A stretch of DNA of 64,000 nt from Wenzhouxiangella sp. 15190 (lineage in GTDB: Bacteria; Pseudomonadota; Gammaproteobacteria; Xanthomonadales; Wenzhouxiangellaceae). Numbering within the stretch: the stretch's first letter is position 1; every line of letters begins with the position of its first letter. The position numbers were made by a program, and so were the translations under genes. Below the pieces are notes generated by a model. The model ran no database searches. It saw only the letters and a program-made list of their open reading frames with translations, and was not told where the DNA came from. Location: positions 124,001 to 188,000 of the forward strand of contig NZ_QVMV01000007.1 of NCBI RefSeq assembly GCF_003417465.1, given 5' to 3'. This document shows, one piece after another, positions 44,482 to 56,060 of this stretch.

Positions 44482-47400
44482 TTAGGTATTGTTTGGGAGC
44501 GGATCGTCGATGGCGCTGACGATCCACTCGCGCAATTCGGCGGCTTCTTCCGGGCTCAGGCCAGTGCGGCTGGCCAGTTCGGCGGCGGTGATCGAGGGGG
44601 CTTCGCTTCGGCTGGCGAGATAGCGATTGTCGGAAAGCCACTGTTCCAGTGAGTCGGTCGTGTCGGTACGGAATCGGCTGACGCGGCCCTGGCGCAGGCC
44701 TTCGATCAGTGCCTGCGGGTGGCCATCGACTTCTTCGAGCAGGTCGAGCACCCGCGGCATGAAAGTGTCGGTGATCTGCCCGAAGGCGGCCAGGGCGCCG
44801 GCGTCCACCGGTCGGTGATGGCGGGTGCGCCAGTCGTCGAGAATCAGGGCCGCGGCGTTGCAGCGACGCTCGAGCATGTCATGTTCGCCGGCGTTGAGCA
44901 TTTCGTTGTCGTCACTGCTGTCGAGAAAGCCCGTCAGCTCGCCCACGCGCGACAGTTCCAGACGCATCAGGCGCGCGGCCAGCGCCAGGTCGTCGTGAAG
45001 CAGGTGGAACACCTCGATCATGCCCGTTCCCAGCCAGGGCCTGATCGGTCCGATGCCGGCCTCGCGCGCCCAATCCTCCGGAGAACGCTTACCCGGCTCG
45101 GGCACTTCGCGCTTGCGGCGTTCGCCGGCCGGCATGGACAGCCTCAGCGGTTCGATCTGGCCGCGGCGGACTTCCGCCATGTCGACGGTGTGCGGCTGTG
45201 GGCCCTTGTCGACCCAGGCCGCCCAGGCCGTGGCCTCGTCGCTTTGCGCCGTCAGGTAGAACATCTGGCGCCCGCCGGCGGCGATCTCCTGTACCGATTG
45301 GACGACCAGTTGGTAACGGTCCGGGTCGGAGGTGGTCAGCACCTCGTCCATGAATACCGGTAGCGGTTCTCGATTGCGCTCGGCCTGCTCGATCCAGGCC
45401 AGCCTGACGGCCAGCAGCAGTTGGGTGCGGGTGGCGGTGGAAAGCTCGGCCAGCGAGCGCGGCTGATCGGCGCGGGCATCGAAGGCCTCGAACCGTTCGC
45501 CGCGAAATCGCAGTTGATACCGGTGGTGGGTGAAGCGCTCGAACCAGTGGGCGGCGCGCCTCAGGGCGGCCGGTTCATTGTCGGCCTGGTGCGCGATGCG
45601 CACGTCCTCGATCAGCGTCTGCCCGGCGGCGGCAAGCATGTGCTGGTCGAACTCGTCGGCCAGGGCTTTGCGCTGTTGCTCGAATTCGCCGGTCAGCGAC
45701 TGCAGTTCCCGACGGCGAACCAGGTCCTCGTGCCGGGTATGGATGGTGGCGATATGCCGGTTGAGTTCGTCGCGGCGCTCGGCTTTCTCGGCCAGCGCCT
45801 CGCGGCGCTGGGCCAGGGCTTCCCGCTGCTGTTCCCGGGCCTGATTGAGCAGTTCCTTGTCGGCGTCGAGTTTCTGCTCGAGACGGGACACTTCCAGCGA
45901 GCGATCGCGGCGCTGCTGCTCGAGTTGACGCCATTCCTCGTGCTGTTCGATGCGCTGAATCAGCGTGTCGCGGGCGCCAGGCTCGATGCCGGCTTGCTCG
46001 AACACCTGGTCGTGGCGCTGCTGCAGCATTTCGATGTCGGCTTCCAGTTCGCCCAGACGATTGCGGTGCCCCTGGATTTCGTTGTGCAGCTCGGCATTTG
46101 TGCGCATGCGCGGGGCGAGCTGGTGCAGCACGCTCGCCAGGTTGCGACTCGATAGATTCTCGATTTCGTCGAAGCCGTAGCGCTTGAGCAGTTCAGCCGC
46201 CTGGTTGCGGCTCTTGGCATGGGCCGCGCGGTCGTGTTCGAGTTCGTGCTGGTATTGCGCCACCGCGCGGTCGGCCTGTTGCCAGTCGTGAAGTTGCCGG
46301 ACCCAGAGCAGGAAGCTCGTCTCCAGCCGCGCTTCCGGCCTCAGGCCCAGGGAATCGGCGGTTGCCTGCAGCTTCGCGCGCGCTTCTTCGAGCCGTGTGC
46401 GTTCCTCGTTGAGCCGTTCCCGGAGCTCACTGGCGTGGTTGTGCTGCACCTGCCGGCTGTTGGCTGACTCGAGTTCCTGCTCGAGCCGCTCGAGTCGGGT
46501 TTCGACTTCTTCCTCGCTCCAGCCCAGGGGTGGCTCCGCCTCGGTCTCCAGAAAACGGGTCCGTGCGGTGCCCAGATACCTGAAGCGCATGACGAAGCGA
46601 CCGAGCATGAAGGCCGGTACGCCGACGGCCAGCAGGACCAGCAGAACCAGTTCGCCAAAAGGTTCGATCGCCCGGGGTCCGAGCAGGCGCCAGCCGGCCA
46701 TCGCGCCGGCCAGCGTCAGCCCGCCCCAGAGTAGACCTTCCAGGCCGCTCAGGCGGGCGTGCTCCAGCCAATCCACCAGGGCGTCGCGAGCCTGGCGCAG
46801 GGTTTCGGGCGACTCGGCGGTACTCGATCGTGGCACATGCAGCCGCGCCAGTTCGGCGCTGATCGAGCGTACCTTCTCGCGCTGATCGAGCACGCGATCG
46901 ACTTGCCGTTCGAAGTCCTCGATCTGATCCAGCGGTAGTTCGGGCTGGGCGTCGGCATTCAGGCTTCCGAAGCGTTCGCCGGCGGTCTTGCGCTGGCGCA
47001 TGGCCTGGTCCATCGCCGCAGCGTGCTGATCGATTCTGCGCTCGATTTCGGCCAGTTCGTCGCGCCGGTCGGCCAGTTCCGCCTGTACCGCCTCGAGCTG
47101 CTGCGGGTCGACGCCGCCGGCGGCGCTCAGTCGTTCCTCCGCGGCCTTGAGCGCCTCCTCGGTCAGTCCCAGGTCCTTGCGGCGCTGGGCGATCTGCTCC
47201 TCGATCTGGTCTAGCCGGGTCAGTTCGTCGCCGCGCAGGCGGTCCATGCCGCCGGCGAATTCCTCGATGAGCGTATTCTCGAGCGCATTCCTGGCGGCGA
47301 TGGCGTCGGCCAGGGCGAGCGCGTCCTCGCAGGCGCGCAGCTCATCGGCGGCGAGTCCGGTTTCCTCGAGTTCGCGCTGCAGCGCGTCGAGCGTGTCGAG

Positions 47401-47928
47401 CTCGTCCTGCAGGTCGGCGTATTCGTCCTGCTTGTCCTCGATCGCCCGGCTCAGCTCGCCCAGTTCCCGGGCCCGCTTCTGCGGTCGCGGAGAGCGGGCC
47501 AGAGGTGGCTCGTCAAGGACGGCGTCGAGGTCGTAGCCGCCGGCCAGCAGCGTACGAATCTGGGCGGCGATATGGGCGTCGGTGTCGCCGAAGCGGGCCA
47601 GGTCCTCGGAACTGATCAGGTAGGCGCCGATGCTTTCGCTGCCCGGCAGCGACGGTGGCGGGGAGGGTTCGGTGCCTTCGAGCCAGGTGACCTGCTCGCC
47701 GTGGCGCTCGCACTCGAGTGTGTGATCGCCGACGCGCCAGCGTGCATGAATGTGACAGAAACCGGGCGTGAGTTCCGGGTAGAGCAGGGCGCGCACCGCG
47801 CGCACGATGCTCGATTTGCCCGACGCATTGGGGCCGGTGATGAAATTGATCGCGTCGGGCTCGAACCGGATCGAGATCGGCCCCTCCAGCCCAGCCAGGC
47901 TGCGAATGTCGATCCGCTCGAGCTTCAT
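44482..47928 (-). CDS. SMC-like ATPase of the YhaN type (SbcC-related)
   Basis: 1148 residues. N-terminal Walker A NFITGPNASGKSSIVRAV (about residues 29-46), a long coiled-coil arm from about 160 to 800, and a C-terminal Walker B PVFMDEVLTTSDPD near 855. Within the arm, at about 393-455, are two hydrophobic segments (LLWGGLTLAGAMAGW; LVLLVLLAVGVPAFMLG), as in YhaN, suggesting membrane attachment. A C-terminal extension of some 270 residues ends with a small helical unit (LASRTGLSPEEAAELREW). Its start overlaps the SbcD-like nuclease gene by four bases. It probably acts on DNA ends or chromosome structure with that nuclease. Confidence 0.85.
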   Translation of the reverse strand: MKLERIDIRSLAGLEGPISIRFEPDAINFITGPNASGKSSIVRAVRALLYPELTPGFCHIHARWRVGDHTLECERHGEQVTWLEGTEPSPPPSLPGSESIGAYLISSEDLARFGDTDAHIAAQIRTLLAGGYDLDAVLDEPPLARSPRPQKRARELGELSRAIEDKQDEYADLQDELDTLDALQRELEETGLAADELRACEDALALADAIAARNALENTLIEEFAGGMDRLRGDELTRLDQIEEQIAQRRKDLGLTEEALKAAEERLSAAGGVDPQQLEAVQAELADRRDELAEIERRIDQHAAAMDQAMRQRKTAGERFGSLNADAQPELPLDQIEDFERQVDRVLDQREKVRSISAELARLHVPRSSTAESPETLRQARDALVDWLEHARLSGLEGLLWGGLTLAGAMAGWRLLGPRAIEPFGELVLLVLLAVGVPAFMLGRFVMRFRYLGTARTRFLETEAEPPLGWSEEEVETRLERLEQELESANSRQVQHNHASELRERLNEERTRLEEARAKLQATADSLGLRPEARLETSFLLWVRQLHDWQQADRAVAQYQHELEHDRAAHAKSRNQAAELLKRYGFDEIENLSSRNLASVLHQLAPRMRTNAELHNEIQGHRNRLGELEADIEMLQQRHDQVFEQAGIEPGARDTLIQRIEQHEEWRQLEQQRRDRSLEVSRLEQKLDADKELLNQAREQQREALAQRREALAEKAERRDELNRHIATIHTRHEDLVRRRELQSLTGEFEQQRKALADEFDQHMLAAAGQTLIEDVRIAHQADNEPAALRRAAHWFERFTHHRYQLRFRGERFEAFDARADQPRSLAELSTATRTQLLLAVRLAWIEQAERNREPLPVFMDEVLTTSDPDRYQLVVQSVQEIAAGGRQMFYLTAQSDEATAWAAWVDKGPQPHTVDMAEVRRGQIEPLRLSMPAGERRKREVPEPGKRSPEDWAREAGIGPIRPWLGTGMIEVFHLLHDDLALAARLMRLELSRVGELTGFLDSSDDNEMLNAGEHDMLERRCNAAALILDDWRTRHHRPVDAGALAAFGQITDTFMPRVLDLLEEVDGHPQALIEGLRQGRVSRFRTDTTDSLEQWLSDNRYLASRSEAPSITAAELASRTGLSPEEAAELREWIVSAIDDPLPNNT

Positions 47929-49178
47929 CCCGTTTCCTCGCGTTGGGCGACGAGGCGGGTCAGGGCGAGTCGTCCGGCCCGGCGCAGCCAGGCGGCGATG
48001 GCAGCGTCATCGGGCTCGCTCTCGAGATCGCGGAACTCGCGGGCGCGCAGCACCGGTGACATGGATTCCCGCGCCAGGCGGACGAGTCGCTGGTACTCCT
48101 CGTCCCCGGGTGACTCCAGCGCCAGCAGGCGGCGCGCCAGCAGACCGCTGGGATCGGTCTGGCGCGACAGGCGTTTCAGGTCCAGCCTGGGCACGACGAG
48201 CGACTCGATCTTGTCGACGAAACAGGCCATGCCGTGCTCTTCCCAGGAACGACCATCGGCGGCCAGCTCGGCAGCGGCCGCACCCAGGCTTGCCGCAGCG
48301 GGCGTCTGTCCCGTCAAGGTGATGCGCAGACCGACCGCCGTCGGGGGGCAATCATGTTCGGCCAGGGGACGAAGGCGTTCGCGCGCGGCGTTCAGCACCG
48401 TTTCGCCCAGTTCGGCGGCGTCTTCGAGTTCGCTGCAGTCGATGTCGAGCGCTTCGTAGCGCAGCGGCGCCAGCGGCAGTTGGTCGACGGCGATGTCCCG
48501 GCCCTCGATCTGCACCAGCCAGGGACCGCGCTGACCGGTTTCGGATGCGCGCAATGCCGAGATCGAGCCGAGGTAGCCGATCGGCCGGTCTTCGTCGAGA
48601 TTGTCGGGGCGGTGAATGTGGCCCAGCAGCCAGGCGTTCACCGGAGCCTCCTCGAGTTCGCGTCGGCTGACCGGGGCATGGGGGCTGTCGACCTGGTCGA
48701 GATCGCAGTGAAGCAGGCCGATGACGGTGCCCTTCTGCGTCACGGACAGGCTTTCCAGTGGGCTGTGGCGAACCTGCGGGCGCGGAAAGGACCAGCCCAG
48801 GATGGTGACTTTGTCGACTTTTTGCGTCTGCCATTGTCCGTCCGGGCCCAGCAATTCCAGATGCTCGATTTCACCGGCGAGTCGCGGCAGGATTTCGGTG
48901 TCGTGGTTACCCGCGACGGCCAGAATGCGGATGCCGGCCGCGGCGAGTTCTTCCACGCCGGCCTTGAGCTGGCCGTAGGCAACGAAGAAATCCCGGCGGT
49001 GGTCGACCAGATCGCCGGCCAGGATCACGGCATCGACCTGGCGGCGAATCGCCTCGTCGACGGACCTCGACCAGGCTACCTCGGGACCCAGCTCGCCGCG
49101 ACGGCCACGCAGATCCTCGGGAATCGCCGCGGGCGGGCGTCCCAGGTGCATGTCACCGATGGCAAGCAGCGTGGTCAC
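47925..49178 (-). CDS. Metallophosphoesterase DNA exonuclease, SbcD/YhaO-like
   Basis: 417 residues. The five Mre11/SbcD-type phosphoesterase motifs are visible: AIGDMHLGR, LAGDLVDHR, VAGNHDTE, LLHCDLDQ and LLGHIHRP, supplying the two-metal site. A cap-like C-terminal region follows. It overlaps and precedes the YhaN-like ATPase gene, the standard nuclease-ATPase pair that opens or trims DNA ends. Whether it processes breaks, hairpins or foreign DNA is not known from sequence. Start is GTG/ATG at 49178. Confidence 0.88.
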   Translation of the reverse strand: MTTLLAIGDMHLGRPPAAIPEDLRGRRGELGPEVAWSRSVDEAIRRQVDAVILAGDLVDHRRDFFVAYGQLKAGVEELAAAGIRILAVAGNHDTEILPRLAGEIEHLELLGPDGQWQTQKVDKVTILGWSFPRPQVRHSPLESLSVTQKGTVIGLLHCDLDQVDSPHAPVSRRELEEAPVNAWLLGHIHRPDNLDEDRPIGYLGSISALRASETGQRGPWLVQIEGRDIAVDQLPLAPLRYEALDIDCSELEDAAELGETVLNAARERLRPLAEHDCPPTAVGLRITLTGQTPAAASLGAAAAELAADGRSWEEHGMACFVDKIESLVVPRLDLKRLSRQTDPSGLLARRLLALESPGDEEYQRLVRLARESMSPVLRAREFRDLESEPDDAAIAAWLRRAGRLALTRLVAQREETG

Positions 49179-49261
49179 GTGTCGGGGCCCTCAGAAACGA
49201 CGGTTCAACATAAAGGATTCGCGAAGGAGCGACAAGATCGAATCCGGACGGCTGACGTGAA

Positions 49262-51172
49262 TCAGTCGGTAGCCCGTTCGGCTTCGAGCGCCTCGGCGGC
49301 TTCCATCCACTCACTCTCGATCGACTCGAGCGTCTGTCTGAGCTCGGCCTGGCGCGCCAGCAACTGTTGCAGCCGGTCGGCCTGTTCTTCTTCGTAGAGA
49401 CCTGAATCGGCCAGTTCGGACTCGATGTCGACCAGCGCACGGTTGGTCTTCTCGAGCTGGCGGTCGAGCTTGTCGACGCGGTTTTGCAGTGGTTTGATGC
49501 GCGCCCGGCGGGCGGCCTGGTCCCGACGCCTGGCCTTGCGGGCGCCAGCGGTGTGCGGCGTTGGATTCTCCGGACTCGAGGAAGCGAGTCCGTCCGTTGC
49601 GCTTGAGCGCTCGGCCAGCCAGCGCCGGTAGTCGTCGAGGTCGCCCTTGAATCGGCGCACACCGCCGTCGGCGACCAGCCAGTAGTCGTCGACGGTGTTG
49701 CGCAGCAGGTGGCGGTCGTGGGAGACGGTCACCACGGCGCCCTCGAAGCCCTGCATCGCGACGGTCAGGGCGTGGCGCATGTCCAGGTCGAGGTGGTTGG
49801 TGGGTTCGTCGAGCAGCAGCAGGTTGGGCGCCTGCCAGACCAGCAGGGCGAGCACCAGCCGAGCTTTCTCGCCGCCGGAGAAGGGGCCGACCGGAGCGGT
49901 GGCCATATCGCCGCGAAAATCGAATCCGCCGAGGAAATCGCGGAGCTTCTGCTCGCGCTCGTCGGGGGCGATACGCTGCAGGTGCGTGACCGGGCTGGCC
50001 GCCGAGTCAAGTTGTTCGAGCTGGTGCTGGGCGAAGTAGCCGATTCTGAGATTGCGTGTGCGCGTGATCTGACCGGCCATGGGTTCCAGTTCGCCGGCCA
50101 GGGCGCGCACGAAGGTCGACTTGCCGGCACCGTTGAGACCGAGCAGCCCGACGCGATCGCCCGGTGCCAGGCTGGTCGAAATGCCGTCGAGGATGACCGT
50201 CTCGCCGTAGCCCAATCGCACCTCATCGAGATGAACCAGGGGGTTGGACGCGCGCGGCGGCTCGGGAAAGACGAAGTCGAAGGGCGAGTCGGCATGCGCG
50301 GGTGCGACCTTTTCCATGCGTTCGATCGCCTTGAGCCGGCTCTGGGCCGCGCGCGCCTTGTTCGCCTGGGCACGAAAGCGGTCGACGAATTTCTGCATGT
50401 GGGCGATCTGGCGCTGCTGCTTTTCAAAGGTCGCCTGCTGCTGGGACAGACGTTCGGCGCGCTGCTGCTCGAAGTCGCTGTAGCCGCCGGTGTATGTGTT
50501 CAGTTGGCGGTGTTCGATGTGCACGATGCGATCGACGACATTGTCGAGAAAGTCGCGGTCGTGCGAGATCACCACCAGGGTGCCCTCGAAACGCCTGAGC
50601 CAGCTCTCGAGCCAGACGACGGTTTCCATGTCGAGGTGGTTGGTGGGTTCGTCGAGCAGCAGGAGATCCGACGGTGTCATCAGGGCCCGCGCCAGGCTCA
50701 GGCGAATGCGCCAGCCGCCCGAAAAGCTGCCCACCGGTTTTTCATGCGCTTCGGATGCGAAGCCCAGCCCGTTGAGCAGCGAACCGGCTCGCGAGCGCGC
50801 CGTATAACTGCCGGCCTCGTCCAGCTGGGCGTGCGCTTCGGCGATGGCGTGGCCGTTCCCATTCGCTTCCGACGCTTCCAGCATGGCTTCGGCTTCCCTG
50901 AGGCGCTGGTCGCCGTCGATTACGTACTCTATTGCGGGCCTGTCGAGGTCGTCGATCTCCTGGGCCATATAGCCGATGGTCCAGTCGTCGGGCAGCGAAG
51001 CCTCGCCCTGGTCAACGGACATTTCGCCGAGAAGCAGGCTGAACAGGCTCGATTTTCCACTGCCGTTGGCGCCGACCAGCCCGACCTTCTGGCCGGGATG
51101 AATCGTTGCAGAGGCGTCTTCGAGCAGGGGCTCGGGGCCGTGGCGAAGCGTGATGTTTGACAGGTGAATCAT
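49262..51172 (-). CDS. ABC-F family ATPase (YheS/Uup-like)
   Basis: 636 residues, two ABC domains without membrane spans. First: GANGSGKSSLFSLL, signature VGSFSGGWRIRLSLARALM, Walker B LLLLDEPTNHLD. Second: GLNGAGKSTFVRAL, PFSGGEKARLVLALLV, LLLLDEPTNHLD. A charged linker lies between the domains (about 240-300), and a C-terminal coiled coil runs from about 545 to 636 (DKLDRQLEKTNRALVDIESELAD). ABC-F proteins bind the ribosomal E site to rescue stalled translation. The linker and coiled coil resemble YheS more than Uup. It stands alone on its strand. Confidence 0.92.
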   Translation of the reverse strand: MIHLSNITLRHGPEPLLEDASATIHPGQKVGLVGANGSGKSSLFSLLLGEMSVDQGEASLPDDWTIGYMAQEIDDLDRPAIEYVIDGDQRLREAEAMLEASEANGNGHAIAEAHAQLDEAGSYTARSRAGSLLNGLGFASEAHEKPVGSFSGGWRIRLSLARALMTPSDLLLLDEPTNHLDMETVVWLESWLRRFEGTLVVISHDRDFLDNVVDRIVHIEHRQLNTYTGGYSDFEQQRAERLSQQQATFEKQQRQIAHMQKFVDRFRAQANKARAAQSRLKAIERMEKVAPAHADSPFDFVFPEPPRASNPLVHLDEVRLGYGETVILDGISTSLAPGDRVGLLGLNGAGKSTFVRALAGELEPMAGQITRTRNLRIGYFAQHQLEQLDSAASPVTHLQRIAPDEREQKLRDFLGGFDFRGDMATAPVGPFSGGEKARLVLALLVWQAPNLLLLDEPTNHLDLDMRHALTVAMQGFEGAVVTVSHDRHLLRNTVDDYWLVADGGVRRFKGDLDDYRRWLAERSSATDGLASSSPENPTPHTAGARKARRRDQAARRARIKPLQNRVDKLDRQLEKTNRALVDIESELADSGLYEEEQADRLQQLLARQAELRQTLESIESEWMEAAEALEAERATD

Positions 51173-51220
51173 GCGTCTCTACGCGTGGTGTGGAAGTCGG
51201 TCAGGGGGGCATTTGAGAAA

Positions 51221-51392
51221 AGGTTTCAGGGTTCAGGTTTCAGGTTTCAGTAAAAACAAGGGACAAAATCGGAGACGCCAAAACCGAACTTGCCGGTATG
51301 GTATCGCAGTGCCATCCTTTCCAAGTGCGGAACCCGGAACCCGGAACCCGGAACCCGGAACCCTGAAACCTGAAACCTGAAACCTGAAACCT
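51221..51392. repeat. Inverted array of heptamers (GGTTTCA / GGAACCC / TGAAACC)
   Basis: The left part (51221-51250) repeats GGTTTCA and GGGTTCA. The right part (51327-51392) has five GGAACCC units followed by four TGAAACC units. The two are complementary, so the region can form a long hairpin around about 76 bases. Seven-base spacing recurs throughout. The right array ends five bases before the YgjP-like start at 51397 and so covers its ribosome-binding region. Confidence 0.8.
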
Positions 51393-51396
51393 CCCA

Positions 51397-52104
51397 ATGT
51401 CTTACCGTCTCCGCCATCACCCCCGCGCCCGCCGCCTGAAGTTGCGTGTCGACCGTGACGGTGCACTGGTGGTCACGGCACCGAAGGGCGTGCGGCGTAG
51501 CGATATTGATCGTTTCGTTCAGGGGCAGGACGCATGGGTGGCGCGGGTTCGCGAGCGCCTGGCGCGACAGCGCGAGGCGCGCGACCCGAAAGTATGCGGG
51601 ATGTGGCCGGAGCGGATCGAGTTGCCGGCGGTCGGGGAGGTTTGGGGTGTGGTTTATGGCAACCCGGATGGGAACGTGCCGCGGGGAGACGGGGTCAATC
51701 CCGGGTCGCTGGTGCACCTGCCGCCGAACGAAACGAGGGAGGCCGTTGCCGGCCGGCTGCAACACTGGCTGAAACAAAGGGCCCGCCAGACGCTGACGTC
51801 CCGGGTCGATGACCTGGCCGAAATGCACGGCATGAACTACGGCCGGGTGAGTTTCCGCAACCAGAAATCGCGCTGGGGCAGTTGTTCGTCCAATGGCAAC
51901 CTCTCACTCAACGCCAGGCTGCTCTTCTGCTCCCCCGAAGCCTGCCGCTACGTTCTAATCCACGAACTCGTCCACCTCGAGCACCCGAATCACTCGCCAC
52001 GCTTCTGGCAACGCGTCGGCGAACTCTGCCCCGACTACCGGCAACGAATGCGGGAGCTCAAGATCGTTTGGAATCGACTTCCGGACTGGGTGACGGCAAG
52101 CTGA
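51397..52104 (+). CDS. YgjP-like metallopeptidase (WLM/SprT-related)
   Basis: 235 residues. The C-terminal part has the zinc motif HELVHLEHPNHSPRFW (HExxH with a third ligand His), preceded by RFRNQKSRWGSCSSNGNLSLN-type sequence characteristic of the YgjP family. The N-terminal 100 residues (YRLRHHPRARRLKLRVDRDG) form a beta-rich module. Predicted cytoplasmic, substrate unknown. Its start lies directly beside the heptamer array, so translation may be affected by that repeat. Confidence 0.85.
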   Translation: MSYRLRHHPRARRLKLRVDRDGALVVTAPKGVRRSDIDRFVQGQDAWVARVRERLARQREARDPKVCGMWPERIELPAVGEVWGVVYGNPDGNVPRGDGVNPGSLVHLPPNETREAVAGRLQHWLKQRARQTLTSRVDDLAEMHGMNYGRVSFRNQKSRWGSCSSNGNLSLNARLLFCSPEACRYVLIHELVHLEHPNHSPRFWQRVGELCPDYRQRMRELKIVWNRLPDWVTAS

Positions 52105-52116
52105 TCGTCGGTAATG

Positions 52117-52325
52117 ACCAAGTACCAAGCACTAATTTTCAAACAAATCTCAATGACCAATGATCAAATGATCCAAACAAACCCCGGCTTCGTCTGAGTG
52201 ATTCTCGAAGACGGTAAGTTTCGAGGGCCGGTAGCCACTCACGGCGGGGCACGGCCCCGTTTCGATCATTGGAATTTCGGTCATTCGAATTTGTTTGAAA
52301 TTTGGTGCTTGAGATTTGGAATTTT
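52117..52325. repeat. Intergenic inverted repeat, copy A (CCAAGCAC..TTTCAAACAAA family)
   Basis: The stretch 52105-52426 has no gene. Its left arm carries CCAAGCACTAATTTTCAAAC and AATCTCAATGACC; the right arm (52260-52325) carries the complement (GTTTGAAATTTGGTGCTTG, GGTCATTCGAATTTG). Arms pair imperfectly around a GC-rich centre. The same words recur at 55895-56060. No open frame or TIR-type ends are visible. The remainder before hppA holds a terminator at 52370-52400. Confidence 0.75.
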
Positions 52326-52369
52326 CTGACGCGCTACATTCCCCCTGTTCCGCATCGACCAATCCCCGA

Positions 52370-52400
52370 TAAAAGAAACGCGGCCAGCGGCCGCGTTTCT
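52370..52400 (-). terminator. Strong Rho-independent terminator of hppA
   Basis: AGAAACGCGGCC and GGCCGCGTTTCT pair perfectly (12 bp) around three bases, 27 bases past the hppA stop on the minus strand. The strand then reads TTTCTTTTATC, a short T-rich tail. Confidence 0.85.
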
Positions 52401-52426
52401 AATGCACAACACTGAAGCTGAAGCAA

Positions 52427-54448
<2,022 letters not shown>

Positions 54449-54560
54449 GTTTTCTCCCGAAAATACAGGCGTTTTTGGCGGAAAAAGCGCGAGCATGCGG
54501 TCCCGACGAGGATGCGCGGGCCCGCAAAACCGGGTAATTGTAAGGAAAAACCGCGTTTCT

Positions 54561-54569
54561 TGCTATACT
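54561..54569 (+). promoter_or_regulatory. Probable extended -10 promoter
   Basis: TGCTATACT matches the extended -10 form TGnTATAAT with one change, about 98 bases upstream of the ACT-(Pro-Glu) gene. A weak -35 (TTGTAA at 54538) lies at long spacing. Confidence 0.45.
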
Positions 54570-54666
54570 CTGCCGCTTCCCCGTGGTCGTAGCCAGTCCG
54601 ATCGGTGCATGCGACTCGGGATCAGAACGACAAAATCCAGAATAGAAACAGAGGGATCGACCCGAC

Positions 54667-55251
<585 letters not shown>

Positions 55252-55300
55252 GGAGCTTCCCTCTAAAGGTGCCGCCGGCCGAGCCTTTAGCGAGGATGGG

Positions 55301-55306
55301 TATAAT
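55301..55306 (+). promoter_or_regulatory. Probable -10 element of ppa
   Basis: A consensus TATAAT, 34 bases before the ppa ATG, preceded by TGGG. No good -35 is seen at 17 bases. Confidence 0.5.
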
Positions 55307-55339
55307 CGCGACTGCAGTTTCCGCAAGCAGGCGCCATCC

Positions 55340-55873
55340 ATGAACGTCAACGACATCCCGCCAGGCGTCAATCCGCCTGACGACTTCAACGCCATCATCG
55401 AGATTCCGCTCGATGGCCCGCCGGTCAAGTACGAGGTCGACAAAGCGACCGGCGGCATCCACGTCAACCGGCTGCTGGCCACGGCAATGCGCTATCCGTG
55501 CAATTACGGCTTCGTGCCCAACACCCTGGCCGAGGACGGCGATCCCCTCGATGTGATGGTGCTCATCCGCGTGCCGTTGCTGCCGGGGTCAATCATCCGC
55601 TGTCGGCCGATCGGTTTTCTGGAGATGTCGGACGAGGCCGGGCGCGACGTCAAGATTGCCGCCTTGCCCATCGAAAAGGTCTCGCCGCTGCATGAGGACA
55701 TCCAGTCGATTGATGATCTGGCCAAGTTCAGCCGGCGCAATATTCGCCACTTCTTCAGCCATTACAAGGATCTGGAGATCGGCAAGTGGGTGGAAGTGCT
55801 CGGATGGCATGGGCCGGACGAGGCGCGTGGTGAGATCATGAAGGCGATAGAGGCGTTCGGGAAGGGCGAGTAG
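55340..55873 (+). CDS. ppa: Inorganic pyrophosphatase
   Basis: 177 residues from ATG 55340 (MNVNDIPPGVNPPDDF). Family-I pyrophosphatase motifs: AIIEIPLDGPPVKYEVDKATG, MRYPCNYGFVPNTLAEDGDPLDVMVL (metal-binding Asp series) and the C-terminal FSHYKDLEIGKWVEV. Hydrolyses PPi in the cytoplasm, pulling biosynthetic reactions forward. The frame is open far upstream through the hexamer repeat, but that reading is meaningless, so the start is chosen at the conserved N-terminus. It is near hppA, which uses the same substrate for ion pumping. Confidence 0.95.
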   Translation: MNVNDIPPGVNPPDDFNAIIEIPLDGPPVKYEVDKATGGIHVNRLLATAMRYPCNYGFVPNTLAEDGDPLDVMVLIRVPLLPGSIIRCRPIGFLEMSDEAGRDVKIAALPIEKVSPLHEDIQSIDDLAKFSRRNIRHFFSHYKDLEIGKWVEVLGWHGPDEARGEIMKAIEAFGKGE

Positions 55874-55894
55874 CAGAGGCGGTGGTGGGGCTCT

Positions 55895-56060
55895 GAAATT
55901 CCAAATTCCAAGCACCAATTTTCAAACAAATCTCAATGACCGAATTTACAAATGACCGAAACGAACCGGGGCGCTTCGAAAGCCTGGGGCCATGTTTTGA
56001 TCATTCGGTCATTGAAACATTGGTCCTTGTTTGAGAATTGGTGCTTGGAATTTGAAAATT
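55895..56060. repeat. Intergenic inverted repeat, copy B (same family as 52117-52325)
   Basis: The left arm begins GAAATTCCAAATTCCAAGCA and contains TTTTCAAACAAATCTCAATG and ACCGAA. The right arm contains TTGTTTGAGAATTGGTGCTT and ends TTTGAAAATT. Between them are GACCG-type words. Shared words with copy A show a dispersed family. It lies between the ends of ppa and the AlgX-like gene, and the latter's stop codon overlaps its right end. Confidence 0.78.
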
